Shown one piece after another: positions 32,821 to 41,985 of a stretch of DNA of 64,000 nt. The notes beneath the pieces were generated by a model that did no database searches, was not told where the DNA came from, and saw only the letters and a list, made by a program, of their open reading frames with translations. The position numbers and the translations under genes are program-made. Location of the stretch: positions 1,860,001 through 1,924,000 of the forward strand of contig NZ_AP025508.1 of the NCBI RefSeq assembly GCF_024347615.1, written 5' to 3'. Source of the stretch: Vibrio splendidus. Its GTDB lineage: Bacteria > Pseudomonadota > Gammaproteobacteria > Enterobacterales > Vibrionaceae. Every line of letters begins with the position of its first letter. Positions within the stretch are counted from its first letter, which is position 1.

Positions 32821-33036
32821 ATGGAAAAGGTTGATTGGCACAAGAATCAGATTGATGACAGTACCGTCATAACGGACAGCTACAAAACGACTCAGAACGT
32901 GCGTCGATATTTTAAGTCCAAGCTTGGCGAAGAGTTTAAATTTGACCGTGATTTTATGCAGTGGATGAACAATGCGACAGGGTTGACTATGGGTGATGCC
33001 TTGCAAGAGTGGGCGAAGCGTAACGATACAAAGTAA
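32821..33036 (+). CDS. DUF6434-like small protein (paralogue of cassette 2)
   Basis: A 71 aa protein, about 73% identical to the product of 19126-19341, with the same VDWHK start and TYKTTQNVRRYFKSK-type core (SYKTTQNVRRYFKSKLG here). No attC follows; a terminator does. It may be the chromosomal relative of the cassette gene or an old cassette that lost its site. Confidence 0.75.
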   Translation: MEKVDWHKNQIDDSTVITDSYKTTQNVRRYFKSKLGEEFKFDRDFMQWMNNATGLTMGDALQEWAKRNDTK

Positions 33037-33082
33037 CGGATTATCTTGTTGGTCAACTTATTAGCCAGTTAACGAGTTCATA

Positions 33083-33113
33083 AAAATACCGCCGTAATCA
33101 ACGGCGGTATTTT
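33083..33113. terminator. Bidirectional terminator closing the accessory region
   Basis: A 12-bp stem AAAATACCGCCG / CGGCGGTATTTT with a 7-base loop and T run, between the DUF6434-like gene and the efflux operon. Confidence 0.92.
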
Positions 33114-33153
33114 TTATTATGCTTATTGCATCGTTCAGCTGAGAACAGAGAGC

Positions 33154-34662
33154 CTAGTTAACGTGGGCTAATTCAACACTCTGCGTTTCGTTTGCGACTT
33201 TCCAATCGCCACCTAAGGCTTTATACACGGCAATCGTGGTGTTGGCGGTTTGAAGCTTGGCGGCTACTTGGCGATCTTGCATCGCTTTTTGTTGTCTTTG
33301 TGCGTCTAACACCGATAAGTAATCGACTAGGCCTGCTTTGTATAGCGACTTTGCTTTGTTCACCGCGTTATCGACGGCAAGGGTAGCTTCATCGATGCGC
33401 TTTTGGTTTTCTTGGCTACGGCCATAGGCAAACAAGCTTGAATCGACTTCTGCAAAGGCGCTGTCTACCGAGTGTTGGTAGTTAAGCGCTGCAGAACGGA
33501 ACCTTGCTTCGTTCATTTCCGCCATGGCTTCGCCTCGACCACCATCGAATACATTCCAACTTATGCCTGCAGATGCCGCCCAACCGAATGAGTCGCTACT
33601 GAACAGATCATCAAAACTTCCGGCTGTCACTCCTGGCGTACCCGTTAGGAAGAATTTTGGATAGCGATTGGCAATGCTTGCGCCGAGTTCTTCGTTAATG
33701 GCTGCCATTTCTCGTTCTGCAATGCGGATGTCTGGGCGTTGTTCTAACAAGTCAGAAGGCAAGCCTGTCGGAATAACATCGTTCATACGCGGTAAGGTAA
33801 ATTCATTCGCTAAACGTTGGTTCACGCTCGTAAGTGATTCACCTAACAACACTGCCATACGTTGTTTGTGTACTTGCTCTGCGATTTCAAGTTGAGGAAC
33901 AATGGATTCTGTCGCGGCAAGCATGGCTTTGGCTTGAGCAAGATCTAACTCCGAGCCATAGCCGCTACGAACAACTTTGGTGACCAGTTCTAAAGTCTGC
34001 TTTTGGTCGGAAATTTTCTCTAGTGCGATCGCTTTTCGCTCTTGAGCGCCACGATATTGCAGGTAGTTGTGAATGACATCGGCAGTGATCAAGGTATTCA
34101 AACCCGATTGGAATATCTCGGCTTGTTCCACTCGAATTGTCGCCGCGTTGGATTGCTTATCGATACGTCCAAACAAGTCCATTTCCCATGCGACGCTTGC
34201 ACCTAAGAACCCGCCATCGTGTTGCGCTTCCAGCAACGACATGCCCGTCGCTGATTCAACCGCATCAGAGGCGCCAAATACCGGGCCGAGTAGGGAGTCG
34301 TTCTCACTCAGTTGGTAATTGTAATAACCACCGCCGACATTGATGGTCGGGACTTTGAATGATTCAACAACGCTTTTGTATGAGTTCGCCATGTTGATTC
34401 GCTCGGCGGCCAGTTTAAGTGGGATGTTCTGGCTTTGAACATCGGCCACTAACTGATTGAGCGTTGGATCATTAAACTGCGTCCACCAATGATTGTGCTG
34501 TTCGATTTGGCTCACTCCGTCTTGGTTCACATCACCTTGGCTATATAAGAAGGTCTCAGCCATAGTCGTTTGCGGTTCATCGTAATCAGGGCCAACCGCA
34601 CAACCTGTTAGCAACAAGGCAAGAGCAATAGGAGCCACTTTAAACTTAGTTAATGGGTACAT
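33154..34662 (-). CDS. RND efflux outer-membrane factor (NodT/OprM-type lipoprotein)
   Basis: A 502 aa TolC-fold lipoprotein (LLLTGC lipobox near residue 20; two OEP repeats rich in coiled-coil). It forms the outer-membrane channel for the pump encoded just upstream. It starts 2 bases after the RND gene, with AAGGAG as ribosome site. Last gene of the operon. Confidence 0.92.
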   Translation of the reverse strand: MYPLTKFKVAPIALALLLTGCAVGPDYDEPQTTMAETFLYSQGDVNQDGVSQIEQHNHWWTQFNDPTLNQLVADVQSQNIPLKLAAERINMANSYKSVVESFKVPTINVGGGYYNYQLSENDSLLGPVFGASDAVESATGMSLLEAQHDGGFLGASVAWEMDLFGRIDKQSNAATIRVEQAEIFQSGLNTLITADVIHNYLQYRGAQERKAIALEKISDQKQTLELVTKVVRSGYGSELDLAQAKAMLAATESIVPQLEIAEQVHKQRMAVLLGESLTSVNQRLANEFTLPRMNDVIPTGLPSDLLEQRPDIRIAEREMAAINEELGASIANRYPKFFLTGTPGVTAGSFDDLFSSDSFGWAASAGISWNVFDGGRGEAMAEMNEARFRSAALNYQHSVDSAFAEVDSSLFAYGRSQENQKRIDEATLAVDNAVNKAKSLYKAGLVDYLSVLDAQRQQKAMQDRQVAAKLQTANTTIAVYKALGGDWKVANETQSVELAHVN

Positions 34663-34664
34663 GT

Positions 34665-37600
34665 TTATTGCTCCTTGTTGAATGAGGTTGGAGTACCGAT
34701 GTTTGTAGTTTGAGGCGTCGCATCGAGTACAACTACAGCATCTTTAATGGCTTCAGCCACTGTCTTTTTTTCTTCAGTTCGATAGAAGAGCTTGTACAGC
34801 GCAGGCATTACAAACAGAGACAACACGGTTGCCGCAGCCAAGCCACCGATAATGGTTGCCGCCATCTGGTCAAACAGTAGGTCACTGAGCAACGGGATCA
34901 TGCCAAGTGCTGTGGTGAGTGCGCCCATTGAGATCGCCATAGTACGGTTCACGGTTGCTTCTTTAATTGCGTCTGACAGTGAGCGACCGTCTTTACGTTC
35001 AAGCTCGATCTGGTCCATCAACACGATGCCGTTCTTGATGATCATACCTGTCAACGTTACCGCGCCAATCAACGCCATGAAGCCGAACGGTTTATCCAAC
35101 AGCAACAAGCTGAACGTTGCACCCGTCGCCGCAAGCGGTAGGGTGGTGAAGATGATCACTGGCTGTTTGAAGCCGTTAAACATCGCAACTAGGATGATCA
35201 CCATCAACAACATCGCTTTAGGTAGCTGTTTAAGAATATCGCTGACCGCTTTATGCTCGTCGTAATATTCGCCACCCCATTCCAAGTGGTAACCGTGTGG
35301 AAGGTGAATGGATTCTATTTGTTCTTTAACTGAGCCTCTCACTGCTGCAGGTGTGGTGTAGCGACCAACGCCCGCTTGTGCTGTGATGGTTTTTACTCGG
35401 TCACGACGCCAAATCATGGTCTCTTCGCTTGTAAGCTCAAACCCGTCAATGACTTGACCTAGTGGAACGCTGTGGATGCCCAATAAAGAACGTACCGGCA
35501 AAGTTTCTAGCGATTGAATAGAGCTTTCTGTACCACGCAGTTGAATCGTCACCAGTTCGTCGTTTAAGTTCATACGACCCAGCGGCATGCCTTCTGACGC
35601 GCGTTTCATCGCGAATGCAATGTCGGCACGGTTAATACCCGCAAGACGCATCTTGTCTTGGTTGATGACAGGTTCTAGCATTTTGCTCTTTTGACGCCAG
35701 TCGTCACGCACGTACTTGGTGTCTGGGTGTCGAGCAAAGATAGCTTTCGCTTGTTCAGATAAGCCGTGCAGTACCTCGATATCTGGGCCTGAAAAACGCG
35801 CTTCAACACTGAATTTATCCGAAGTCGCAAGCTTTAAGCTTCTAAAGCGAGGATCGGCGTTTGGAAACTCTTGCATTAACCATTTGTCGCCACGCGCAAT
35901 CAGCGGGCTGAGTGACGGGAAATCGGTCGCGTTAATCAAGATCTGACCGTAAGCAGAATCAAACGGTTCTGGCTCAATGGTCACTGAGAAACGAGGAGCG
36001 CCAGCACCAATGTACGTTGAAATACTCTCGACTTCCGGCTGCTCTAACAACCATTGTTCGATACGCTTCATGTCTTCTGAGGTCTGTTCAACCTTGGCGC
36101 CATTGGGCAGCCAGTAATCTAAGAACAGAATGGGTCTGTCGGCTTGTGGAATAAAGTTAACGGCAATATTCGGGATAGCTAATGCAGTAACCAAGATCAG
36201 CGGAATAAGCCCCGTAAGTGCTTTGAGTGGGTTATCTACCGTCCAGTTTACGCTCTTACGGTATAAGCTCACTTTGGTGTTGTCAGCTTGCTTAGTTGGC
36301 TTGATGAAGAACCAACACATCAAAGCTGTGAAGGTCATTGCGACAAACCATGACAACAACAGTGAAGAGGCGATAATTAGGAATACTGAGCTTGCGAACT
36401 CAGCGGCATCGGTTTTTGAAAAGATAACAGGGCTCGCACCCATGATAGCAATGACTGTCGCGCCAAAGAGTGGTGTAGCGGTCTCTTTAACAGAATCAAT
36501 TGCGGCTTTGGTTCGGTCGATGCCTTTGTTGATTTTCACAATCATCATATCGGTGATGACAATGGCGTTATCCACCAACATGCCGAGCGCAAGAATGAAG
36601 GTACCTAGCGAAACTCGGTGTAAATCGATTGACGCGATGTTCATGTAGATAAGCGTCAGCAAGATAGTCAGCAGTAAGCTTGAGCCGACAATGGTTGCGC
36701 TTTTTAGCCCCATGAATATAGACAGGACGATGAATACAATCGCGACACTCTCTAGCAAGTTACTCACGAAGTTGTCGATCGATTTCTGAACTTCTTCCGG
36801 CTGGTTAGCAACTGTCGCGATATCAACACCTAACGGCAGGGTTGCTTGAAAATCGCTGACGATTTGATTGATTTCATCACCAAGTGATACCACGTTGACG
36901 CCGGTGACTGGGCTCATCGCTAATGTGACTGCAGGTACGCCGTTGTAGCGGTTCTCTGTCATCATTGGCTCTTGGTAGCCCATTGTGACGTCTGCAATAT
37001 CGCCTAAGCGGATTAAGCTGGTTCCTAATTCACTCACGCCGCCTTTGATCATCAGGTTTTTGATGTCGTCTAATGAACCAAACTCACTCGACTGTTGAAC
37101 TCGGATTCGTTCAGTTCCTGCTGAAAACTTACCGGCATCGAAGGCCATGTTTTGCGTATTCAGCTGCGACCAAACTTGTGTGATAGATAGGCCGTATTGC
37201 GCTAACCTTTCATCTGGGATGTCGATATGAACAACGCGTGGTTGAACGCCGTGTAATTCGATCTTCTTAATACCATCGACGGTTTTAATTCGACGTTGCA
37301 ACTCTTCTGCGTAACGTCTTAGCTCAGCAGGCGATGCATCTTTACTGTGGATAGAGAAAAGCATGCCGTAGACTTCAGAAAACTCGTCTTGTACGACACT
37401 GATCTGTGCAGTCGAAGGCAGTAACAGCTTCATGTCAGATACTTTGCGGCGCAATAAGTCCCACTCTTGAGGAAGTGCCTTTGAATTAAGAGATTCTTTG
37501 AGATCGACAAACACCATCGACATGCCAGGCCGAGACAGTGAACGAAGTCGGTTCAATGACCCCATCTCTTGCAGTTTAGTTTCAACGGTATCCGTGACTT

Positions 37601-37787
37601 GCTGTTCCACTTCTTCCGCAGAAGCACCGGGATAGAACGTTACCACGACGGCCGTTTTGATGGTGAAGCTTGGATCTTCGAGCTTGCCAAGATCAAAGTA
37701 AGAAAACAGGCCTGCGATAACACTCAATGCAGTGAAAAACAGGATGAAGGTGCGTTGTTTGATCGCAAAATCAGCTAGATTCATCAT
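34665..37787 (-). CDS. RND efflux transporter, inner-membrane pump
   Basis: A 1040 aa AcrB-type RND pump with 12 helices and two large periplasmic loops. The proton-relay Asp pair is in LALGMLVDNAIVITDMM of TM4. N-terminus FAIKQRTFILFFTALSVIAG. Substrates cannot be predicted. It lies between the adaptor and outer-membrane genes. Confidence 0.93.
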   Translation of the reverse strand: MMNLADFAIKQRTFILFFTALSVIAGLFSYFDLGKLEDPSFTIKTAVVVTFYPGASAEEVEQQVTDTVETKLQEMGSLNRLRSLSRPGMSMVFVDLKESLNSKALPQEWDLLRRKVSDMKLLLPSTAQISVVQDEFSEVYGMLFSIHSKDASPAELRRYAEELQRRIKTVDGIKKIELHGVQPRVVHIDIPDERLAQYGLSITQVWSQLNTQNMAFDAGKFSAGTERIRVQQSSEFGSLDDIKNLMIKGGVSELGTSLIRLGDIADVTMGYQEPMMTENRYNGVPAVTLAMSPVTGVNVVSLGDEINQIVSDFQATLPLGVDIATVANQPEEVQKSIDNFVSNLLESVAIVFIVLSIFMGLKSATIVGSSLLLTILLTLIYMNIASIDLHRVSLGTFILALGMLVDNAIVITDMMIVKINKGIDRTKAAIDSVKETATPLFGATVIAIMGASPVIFSKTDAAEFASSVFLIIASSLLLSWFVAMTFTALMCWFFIKPTKQADNTKVSLYRKSVNWTVDNPLKALTGLIPLILVTALAIPNIAVNFIPQADRPILFLDYWLPNGAKVEQTSEDMKRIEQWLLEQPEVESISTYIGAGAPRFSVTIEPEPFDSAYGQILINATDFPSLSPLIARGDKWLMQEFPNADPRFRSLKLATSDKFSVEARFSGPDIEVLHGLSEQAKAIFARHPDTKYVRDDWRQKSKMLEPVINQDKMRLAGINRADIAFAMKRASEGMPLGRMNLNDELVTIQLRGTESSIQSLETLPVRSLLGIHSVPLGQVIDGFELTSEETMIWRRDRVKTITAQAGVGRYTTPAAVRGSVKEQIESIHLPHGYHLEWGGEYYDEHKAVSDILKQLPKAMLLMVIILVAMFNGFKQPVIIFTTLPLAATGATFSLLLLDKPFGFMALIGAVTLTGMIIKNGIVLMDQIELERKDGRSLSDAIKEATVNRTMAISMGALTTALGMIPLLSDLLFDQMAATIIGGLAAATVLSLFVMPALYKLFYRTEEKKTVAEAIKDAVVVLDATPQTTNIGTPTSFNKEQ

Positions 37788-37794
37788 GATTTAC

Positions 37795-38928
37795 CTACAG
37801 ACTCTTAACTTGAATATCGGAGAAGTGTTGGCCTTCCATGACGTACTGAGCACCACTCACCACGACGAAATCGCCATCGTTGAGCGTTGATTCAACACAT
37901 ACGGTATTTTGGGACATCGAAACCACGTCCACGGTTACACCATTAGCTTGCTCGTTCTTAACTGTGAACACTTGCTCGATGCCAGATTGATTCACCAACG
38001 CTGAATACGGTAAACAGAAATTGTTGCTAGCTTCGCCAAGTTGAGTTGTCAGTGTGACGGCTTTTCCTGGCAACACTGACTTGTTGGTTGTCTCTACATG
38101 GTAGGTAACCGCGTAGGTTTGCTTGATAAGATGAGGTGACGTGGCAATTTCAGCGGCGTACCCAATCAGCTTTTCCTCTGAACCATACCAATTGATAACA
38201 GCGGTTTGATTCGGTTGGAACTCATGAATCAAGTTTTCTGGGACTTGGATTTTAACTTCAAGCTGATCTGGGTTGTGGATGGTGAAAACCGAAATGCCCG
38301 GCAGAACTTGTTCAAACTGTTCGAAATTCGATGCCGCTACAACGCCGTCGAAGGGTGCGAGTAACTTGGTATAACGAATCGAATCTTTCGCACGGCGTAT
38401 GTTCTGTTCTACGACTTTAACCGCCGCTTCACTTCGTTCATAACCGCTGATTGCACGGTCTAGATTAACATCGGCAATCGCATTATCAGCGATGGCTTGT
38501 TTTACTCGTACAAGTTCGGATTTCGCTAATTTGTGTGCAGATTTCGCTTCGAGTGCTCGTGCTTGTAACTCTTCTAACGCGACTTGATAATCATGAGGGT
38601 CTAACTGCGCAAGTGGTTGGCCTTTCTTAACTGAATCACCAACCGAGACCATCATTTTTTGAATAGTGCCAGGTACACGAAACGCAACGCCAGCGGTTTC
38701 TGATGACTGCAATTTGCCTGTGAACGATTTTTCAACTTGATGAGAGAGAGGTTCAAGTTGGATAACTTGAATCGGGCGCGTTTGTTTTTGAGCTATCGTC
38801 GCCTCAGAGTCATTACAGCCAAACAGAGCGGTTAGGCTTAGTGCCATGACTGTGTATTTGAAGATAGGTGTCTGCTGAAAGATAGACGAACGCTGCAAAA
38901 CAGATGAATGTTGAGATATAGGCTTCAT
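37795..38928 (-). CDS. RND efflux periplasmic adaptor (membrane fusion protein)
   Basis: A 377 aa HlyD/AcrA-type adaptor. It has a lipobox-like LTALFGC near residue 38, biotinyl-lipoyl halves (AGVAFRVPGTIQKMMVSVGD and TKLLAPFDGVVAASNFEQFE), an alpha-helical hairpin between them and C-terminal beta domains. AGGAG supports the start. First gene of the three-gene operon. Confidence 0.92.
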   Translation of the reverse strand: MKPISQHSSVLQRSSIFQQTPIFKYTVMALSLTALFGCNDSEATIAQKQTRPIQVIQLEPLSHQVEKSFTGKLQSSETAGVAFRVPGTIQKMMVSVGDSVKKGQPLAQLDPHDYQVALEELQARALEAKSAHKLAKSELVRVKQAIADNAIADVNLDRAISGYERSEAAVKVVEQNIRRAKDSIRYTKLLAPFDGVVAASNFEQFEQVLPGISVFTIHNPDQLEVKIQVPENLIHEFQPNQTAVINWYGSEEKLIGYAAEIATSPHLIKQTYAVTYHVETTNKSVLPGKAVTLTTQLGEASNNFCLPYSALVNQSGIEQVFTVKNEQANGVTVDVVSMSQNTVCVESTLNDGDFVVVSGAQYVMEGQHFSDIQVKSL

Positions 38929-39027
38929 GGATTACTCCTGTCAATTTATGGAGTAATTCTATCTTTCAGTCTTGTTTAGATAATCTAGTCTTCACGTGAA
39001 ACACTGTCACAATATTCGTTACAATAA

Positions 39028-39906
39028 CTAAAGTTTCGGAAGCTCTTGTAATAAAAAATCAATCAAAAGCTGTGCTGAATGGCTTAACGCTTTACGCTGA
39101 GGATAGAGCAGCCATGCTTCTTCTTCTTGAAGATTCTCGTCGGGGAACAGGTTAATCAAGGTGCCGTCTTTGAGTTGCTGTCGTACCAAGAGTTCTGGTA
39201 ACAACGCGATGCCTCTATGTCGAATTACACCGCCTTTCACGAACCCAATGCTGTCGCTAACGACCGAAGGTTCAACTTTGATGGTGTGATCTTTGATGTC
39301 CCATTGTTTATCGATGTCGCCACTTGGCCACCTGAAGCAAACAAATGGGTAATTGGAGAGCTCTCTTAGGTTTGAGGGCTTGCCTTGTTTCTCTAGAAAT
39401 TCAGGGCTTGCGACAAAAATACGCTGGAGAACCATCACTTTACGAGCAACCACGTTAGCGTCGCTCAACGTCCCACCATGCATAGCGAGGTCTAATCCTT
39501 GACGGTACATGTCGACAAAGGCGTTACTAATGTTGCGAATATCAAGCTCAACCTTAGGGTACATATCTTGGAATTTAAACAGAGTCGACTGCATGATGTC
39601 GCTGGTTTCAGGCAATAGACCAATCTTAATTTGCCCGTGTGCAACCTCTGAAAGGTTGGAAGCGACATGGTTCGCTTTGTCGAGCGCACTCAATGCATTG
39701 AGTAGTTCTTTGTAATAGAGCTCGCCAGATTTGGTTAAGGAGAGGCTTCGTGTGGTTCTAAAGAACAGTTGAATGCCGAGAGACTTCTCAAGGTCGTTAA
39801 TTCTGCGGCTAACGTTAGCTCGGGGAAGGTCAAGTGCATTGGCTGCGGCAGTAAAACTACCCAGTTCGACAACGGTGGTAAACAGCTTAAGATCTGCGAT
39901 TTTCAT
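39028..39906 (-). CDS. LysR-family transcriptional regulator
   Basis: A 292 aa LysR regulator. Winged HTH at about 3-60 (FTAAANALDLPRANVSRRIND), then an effector-binding domain. It is encoded in the same direction as, and 99 bases before, the RND operon. The spacing makes it a likely regulator of that operon and perhaps co-transcribed with it. The inducer is unknown. Confidence 0.9.
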   Translation of the reverse strand: MKIADLKLFTTVVELGSFTAAANALDLPRANVSRRINDLEKSLGIQLFFRTTRSLSLTKSGELYYKELLNALSALDKANHVASNLSEVAHGQIKIGLLPETSDIMQSTLFKFQDMYPKVELDIRNISNAFVDMYRQGLDLAMHGGTLSDANVVARKVMVLQRIFVASPEFLEKQGKPSNLRELSNYPFVCFRWPSGDIDKQWDIKDHTIKVEPSVVSDSIGFVKGGVIRHRGIALLPELLVRQQLKDGTLINLFPDENLQEEEAWLLYPQRKALSHSAQLLIDFLLQELPKL

Positions 39907-40004
39907 AACAACGGCATTTAATCGTTTTTAGAACAGTATGTTGGCATCGTATACCAATTGGATTTTAAAATCGAAGCGTTCTTGGGTTTGGCTTGTTTTA
40001 AGAC

Positions 40005-40045
40005 AGTAAAAAGCCAGCTGACAAATCATTATCAAAGCTGGCTTT
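40005..40045 (-). terminator. Terminator at the end of the syp locus
   Basis: A 10-bp stem AAAGCCAGCT / AGCTGGCTTT with a 16-base loop. On the minus strand it is followed by TTTTT, so it ends sypPQR transcription. Confidence 0.82.
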
Positions 40046-40122
40046 GTGTTCGCATGGGACAGACTGCTCTATTTTTCACCTTGGACTAGACAGCTTGTTC
40101 TTTCGCCTCACACCATATCAGT

Positions 40123-40782
40123 TTAACGACCTCGACCGTCCACCATCACAATGATAGTTTTAGAAATGATGCTGAGATCAGCGGCAATCCAAGACTTCAC
40201 AGAACATAGGCTTAATGCGTAACTATGGTCAAAGCCCACTTTACGACGTACATCATCAATACAGGTATCATAACCTTGATTTACTTGTGCAAGCCCCGTA
40301 ATACCCGGCATTACGCCGTATGTACGGTCAGCAAAGTAAGGGATTTCGTTCTCTAGTTTGGTGTAAAAAGTAGGGCGTTCAGGGCGTGGACCAATTAGAG
40401 ACATTTCACCTTTCAATACATTGAACAGCTGTGGGAGCTCATCAAGACGTGTCTTTCTCAAAAAGCGGCCAACGGGTGTGATTCGTGGGTCATTCGCTGT
40501 AGCCCAAACTGCGCCAGAACGCGTTTCTGCATCTTCGTACATGCTACGGAACTTCATGATTTCAAAGATTGCCATTTTCTCTGGTGTAGATTTACCAACA
40601 CGCAATTGGCGGTAGAAAATAGGGCCGCGAGATGTCAGTGCTATCGCCATCGCAATCAATGGAAATACTGGCGCTAGCAAAATCAAAGCAATTAGTGAGC
40701 TTACGAAATCGAACGTACGTTTAGCTCGTGAGATTTTGTATTGGTATAAGTTTTGAGTAGATAGCTGTTCAATGTTCATCAT
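40123..40782 (-). CDS. sypR: Undecaprenyl-phosphate sugar-1-phosphate transferase, SypR-like
   Basis: A 219 aa bacterial sugar transferase (WcaJ C-terminal type). One N-terminal membrane helix (FVSSLIALILLAPVFPLIAM), then FYRQLRVG, FEIMKFRSM, RKTRLDELPQLFNVLKGEMS and SLIGPRPERP motifs. It loads the first sugar phosphate onto the lipid carrier at the inner membrane. Last gene of the syp locus, 9 bases after sypQ. Confidence 0.9.
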   Translation of the reverse strand: MMNIEQLSTQNLYQYKISRAKRTFDFVSSLIALILLAPVFPLIAMAIALTSRGPIFYRQLRVGKSTPEKMAIFEIMKFRSMYEDAETRSGAVWATANDPRITPVGRFLRKTRLDELPQLFNVLKGEMSLIGPRPERPTFYTKLENEIPYFADRTYGVMPGITGLAQVNQGYDTCIDDVRRKVGFDHSYALSLCSVKSWIAADLSIISKTIIVMVDGRGR

Positions 40783-40791
40783 AATAAGTCC

Positions 40792-41985
40792 TTAATGATT
40801 CGCTCGTGTCCAAGGTGAGTTTTCTAGTCCGATTAGGTAACGAATACCACCAATGAAGTTGGCATAGTGTCCAACTATCAAATAAGAGATTAATGAAATA
40901 GGTTTGTTTACTAGACGCTTTGGCAAGATGCAGCCAAGTACGCCAATGGTATAAACGGCAACTTGAGCCCATAACAGTGCTTCAAATACCAAGTAGTTGT
41001 TAAGTAAGATTGAGCACACTAAGCACACAATCATTAAATATGGAGTGAGTAGGCGAAGCCCTTTTCCGGAGAAGAACGCAAACGCGATGCCTTTGAACTT
41101 GGGGCTGAACAAGCCAAACAATCGAATCGCTTGTTGCATGTTGCCCGCTGAAATACGAAGTCTTCTTTTGAAGTCTGTTTCTAGGTTCGATTCTTCTAGC
41201 TCCAGTGCCACCATTTGTGTTTCGTATTCTGCGATGTAACCTTGTTTAACGATTTGCATCGGTAAGATGAAATCATCATTAATAGTGTTGAGTGGAAGCA
41301 GTTCAAACAGGTGTGTTCTAAACAAGTAGAAAGCGCCATGAGAACCTAAGCTAGAACCTAATGAAGCCTCTGACTCTTTAACGGCGGTTTGGTACTGCCA
41401 GTAAGTGTTTTCGCCTTCGTTGCCTGTTGGGCAAAGCTGATACGTCGCGTTCACCACACCAACCTTGTCACTTTCAAAATGAGCGGCTGCAATAAGCAAT
41501 GCATCCAATGAAATAAGGGCTGATACATCACTTAGTGCCGTGATATCGCTTTTTATATTGGTCACTTCTTCATTGATAACCGCAACTTTCCCTCGGTTGG
41601 TCTTGTGGTCATGTATCTCGAAATAGATATCGCTGCACATCGCTTCTTGAATCGTCATTTCGGCGATTTCTACCGTGTTATCAGTGCAGCCATCACAAAC
41701 AATAATGACTTGTAGCTTCTTTTTTGGGTAATCTAATGAAGCAAGGTTACGAACTTTATCGGCGATCCACTGCTCTTCGTTAAATGCTGGCACAAGAATG
41801 GTAATGGTGGGTAGTGTGCAATCTTGTTGTTCGTCTTTATAACAACGATGGCTCTCTTCAATCTGACGCGCCGGGTGACTTTTCGCATACCAACGCAGTA
41901 ACAGTGGATAGGCAGCGTGATGGTAGACAATCAGCGCACCAGAGAATAAGCAAAGTCCTGCAAGCAACCAGTCGATCATGCGCAA
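40792..41985 (-). CDS. sypQ: Family 2 glycosyltransferase, SypQ-like
   Basis: A 397 aa processive-type GT2. An N-terminal membrane helix, a GT-A domain (PTITILVPAFNEEQWI; VIIVCDGCTDNT; SALISLDALLIAA with an altered DxD; the QVVK-type region) and several C-terminal helices. It adds sugars to the syp polysaccharide. It overlaps sypP by 10 bases. Confidence 0.85.
   Translation of the reverse strand: MRMIDWLLAGLCLFSGALIVYHHAAYPLLLRWYAKSHPARQIEESHRCYKDEQQDCTLPTITILVPAFNEEQWIADKVRNLASLDYPKKKLQVIIVCDGCTDNTVEIAEMTIQEAMCSDIYFEIHDHKTNRGKVAVINEEVTNIKSDITALSDVSALISLDALLIAAAHFESDKVGVVNATYQLCPTGNEGENTYWQYQTAVKESEASLGSSLGSHGAFYLFRTHLFELLPLNTINDDFILPMQIVKQGYIAEYETQMVALELEESNLETDFKRRLRISAGNMQQAIRLFGLFSPKFKGIAFAFFSGKGLRLLTPYLMIVCLVCSILLNNYLVFEALLWAQVAVYTIGVLGCILPKRLVNKPISLISYLIVGHYANFIGGIRYLIGLENSPWTRANH

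Noticed and set aside
18251..33150. Integron integrase or attI
   Set aside because: No tyrosine recombinase with the IntI patch and no attI-like site were found on either strand within the array or its flanks.
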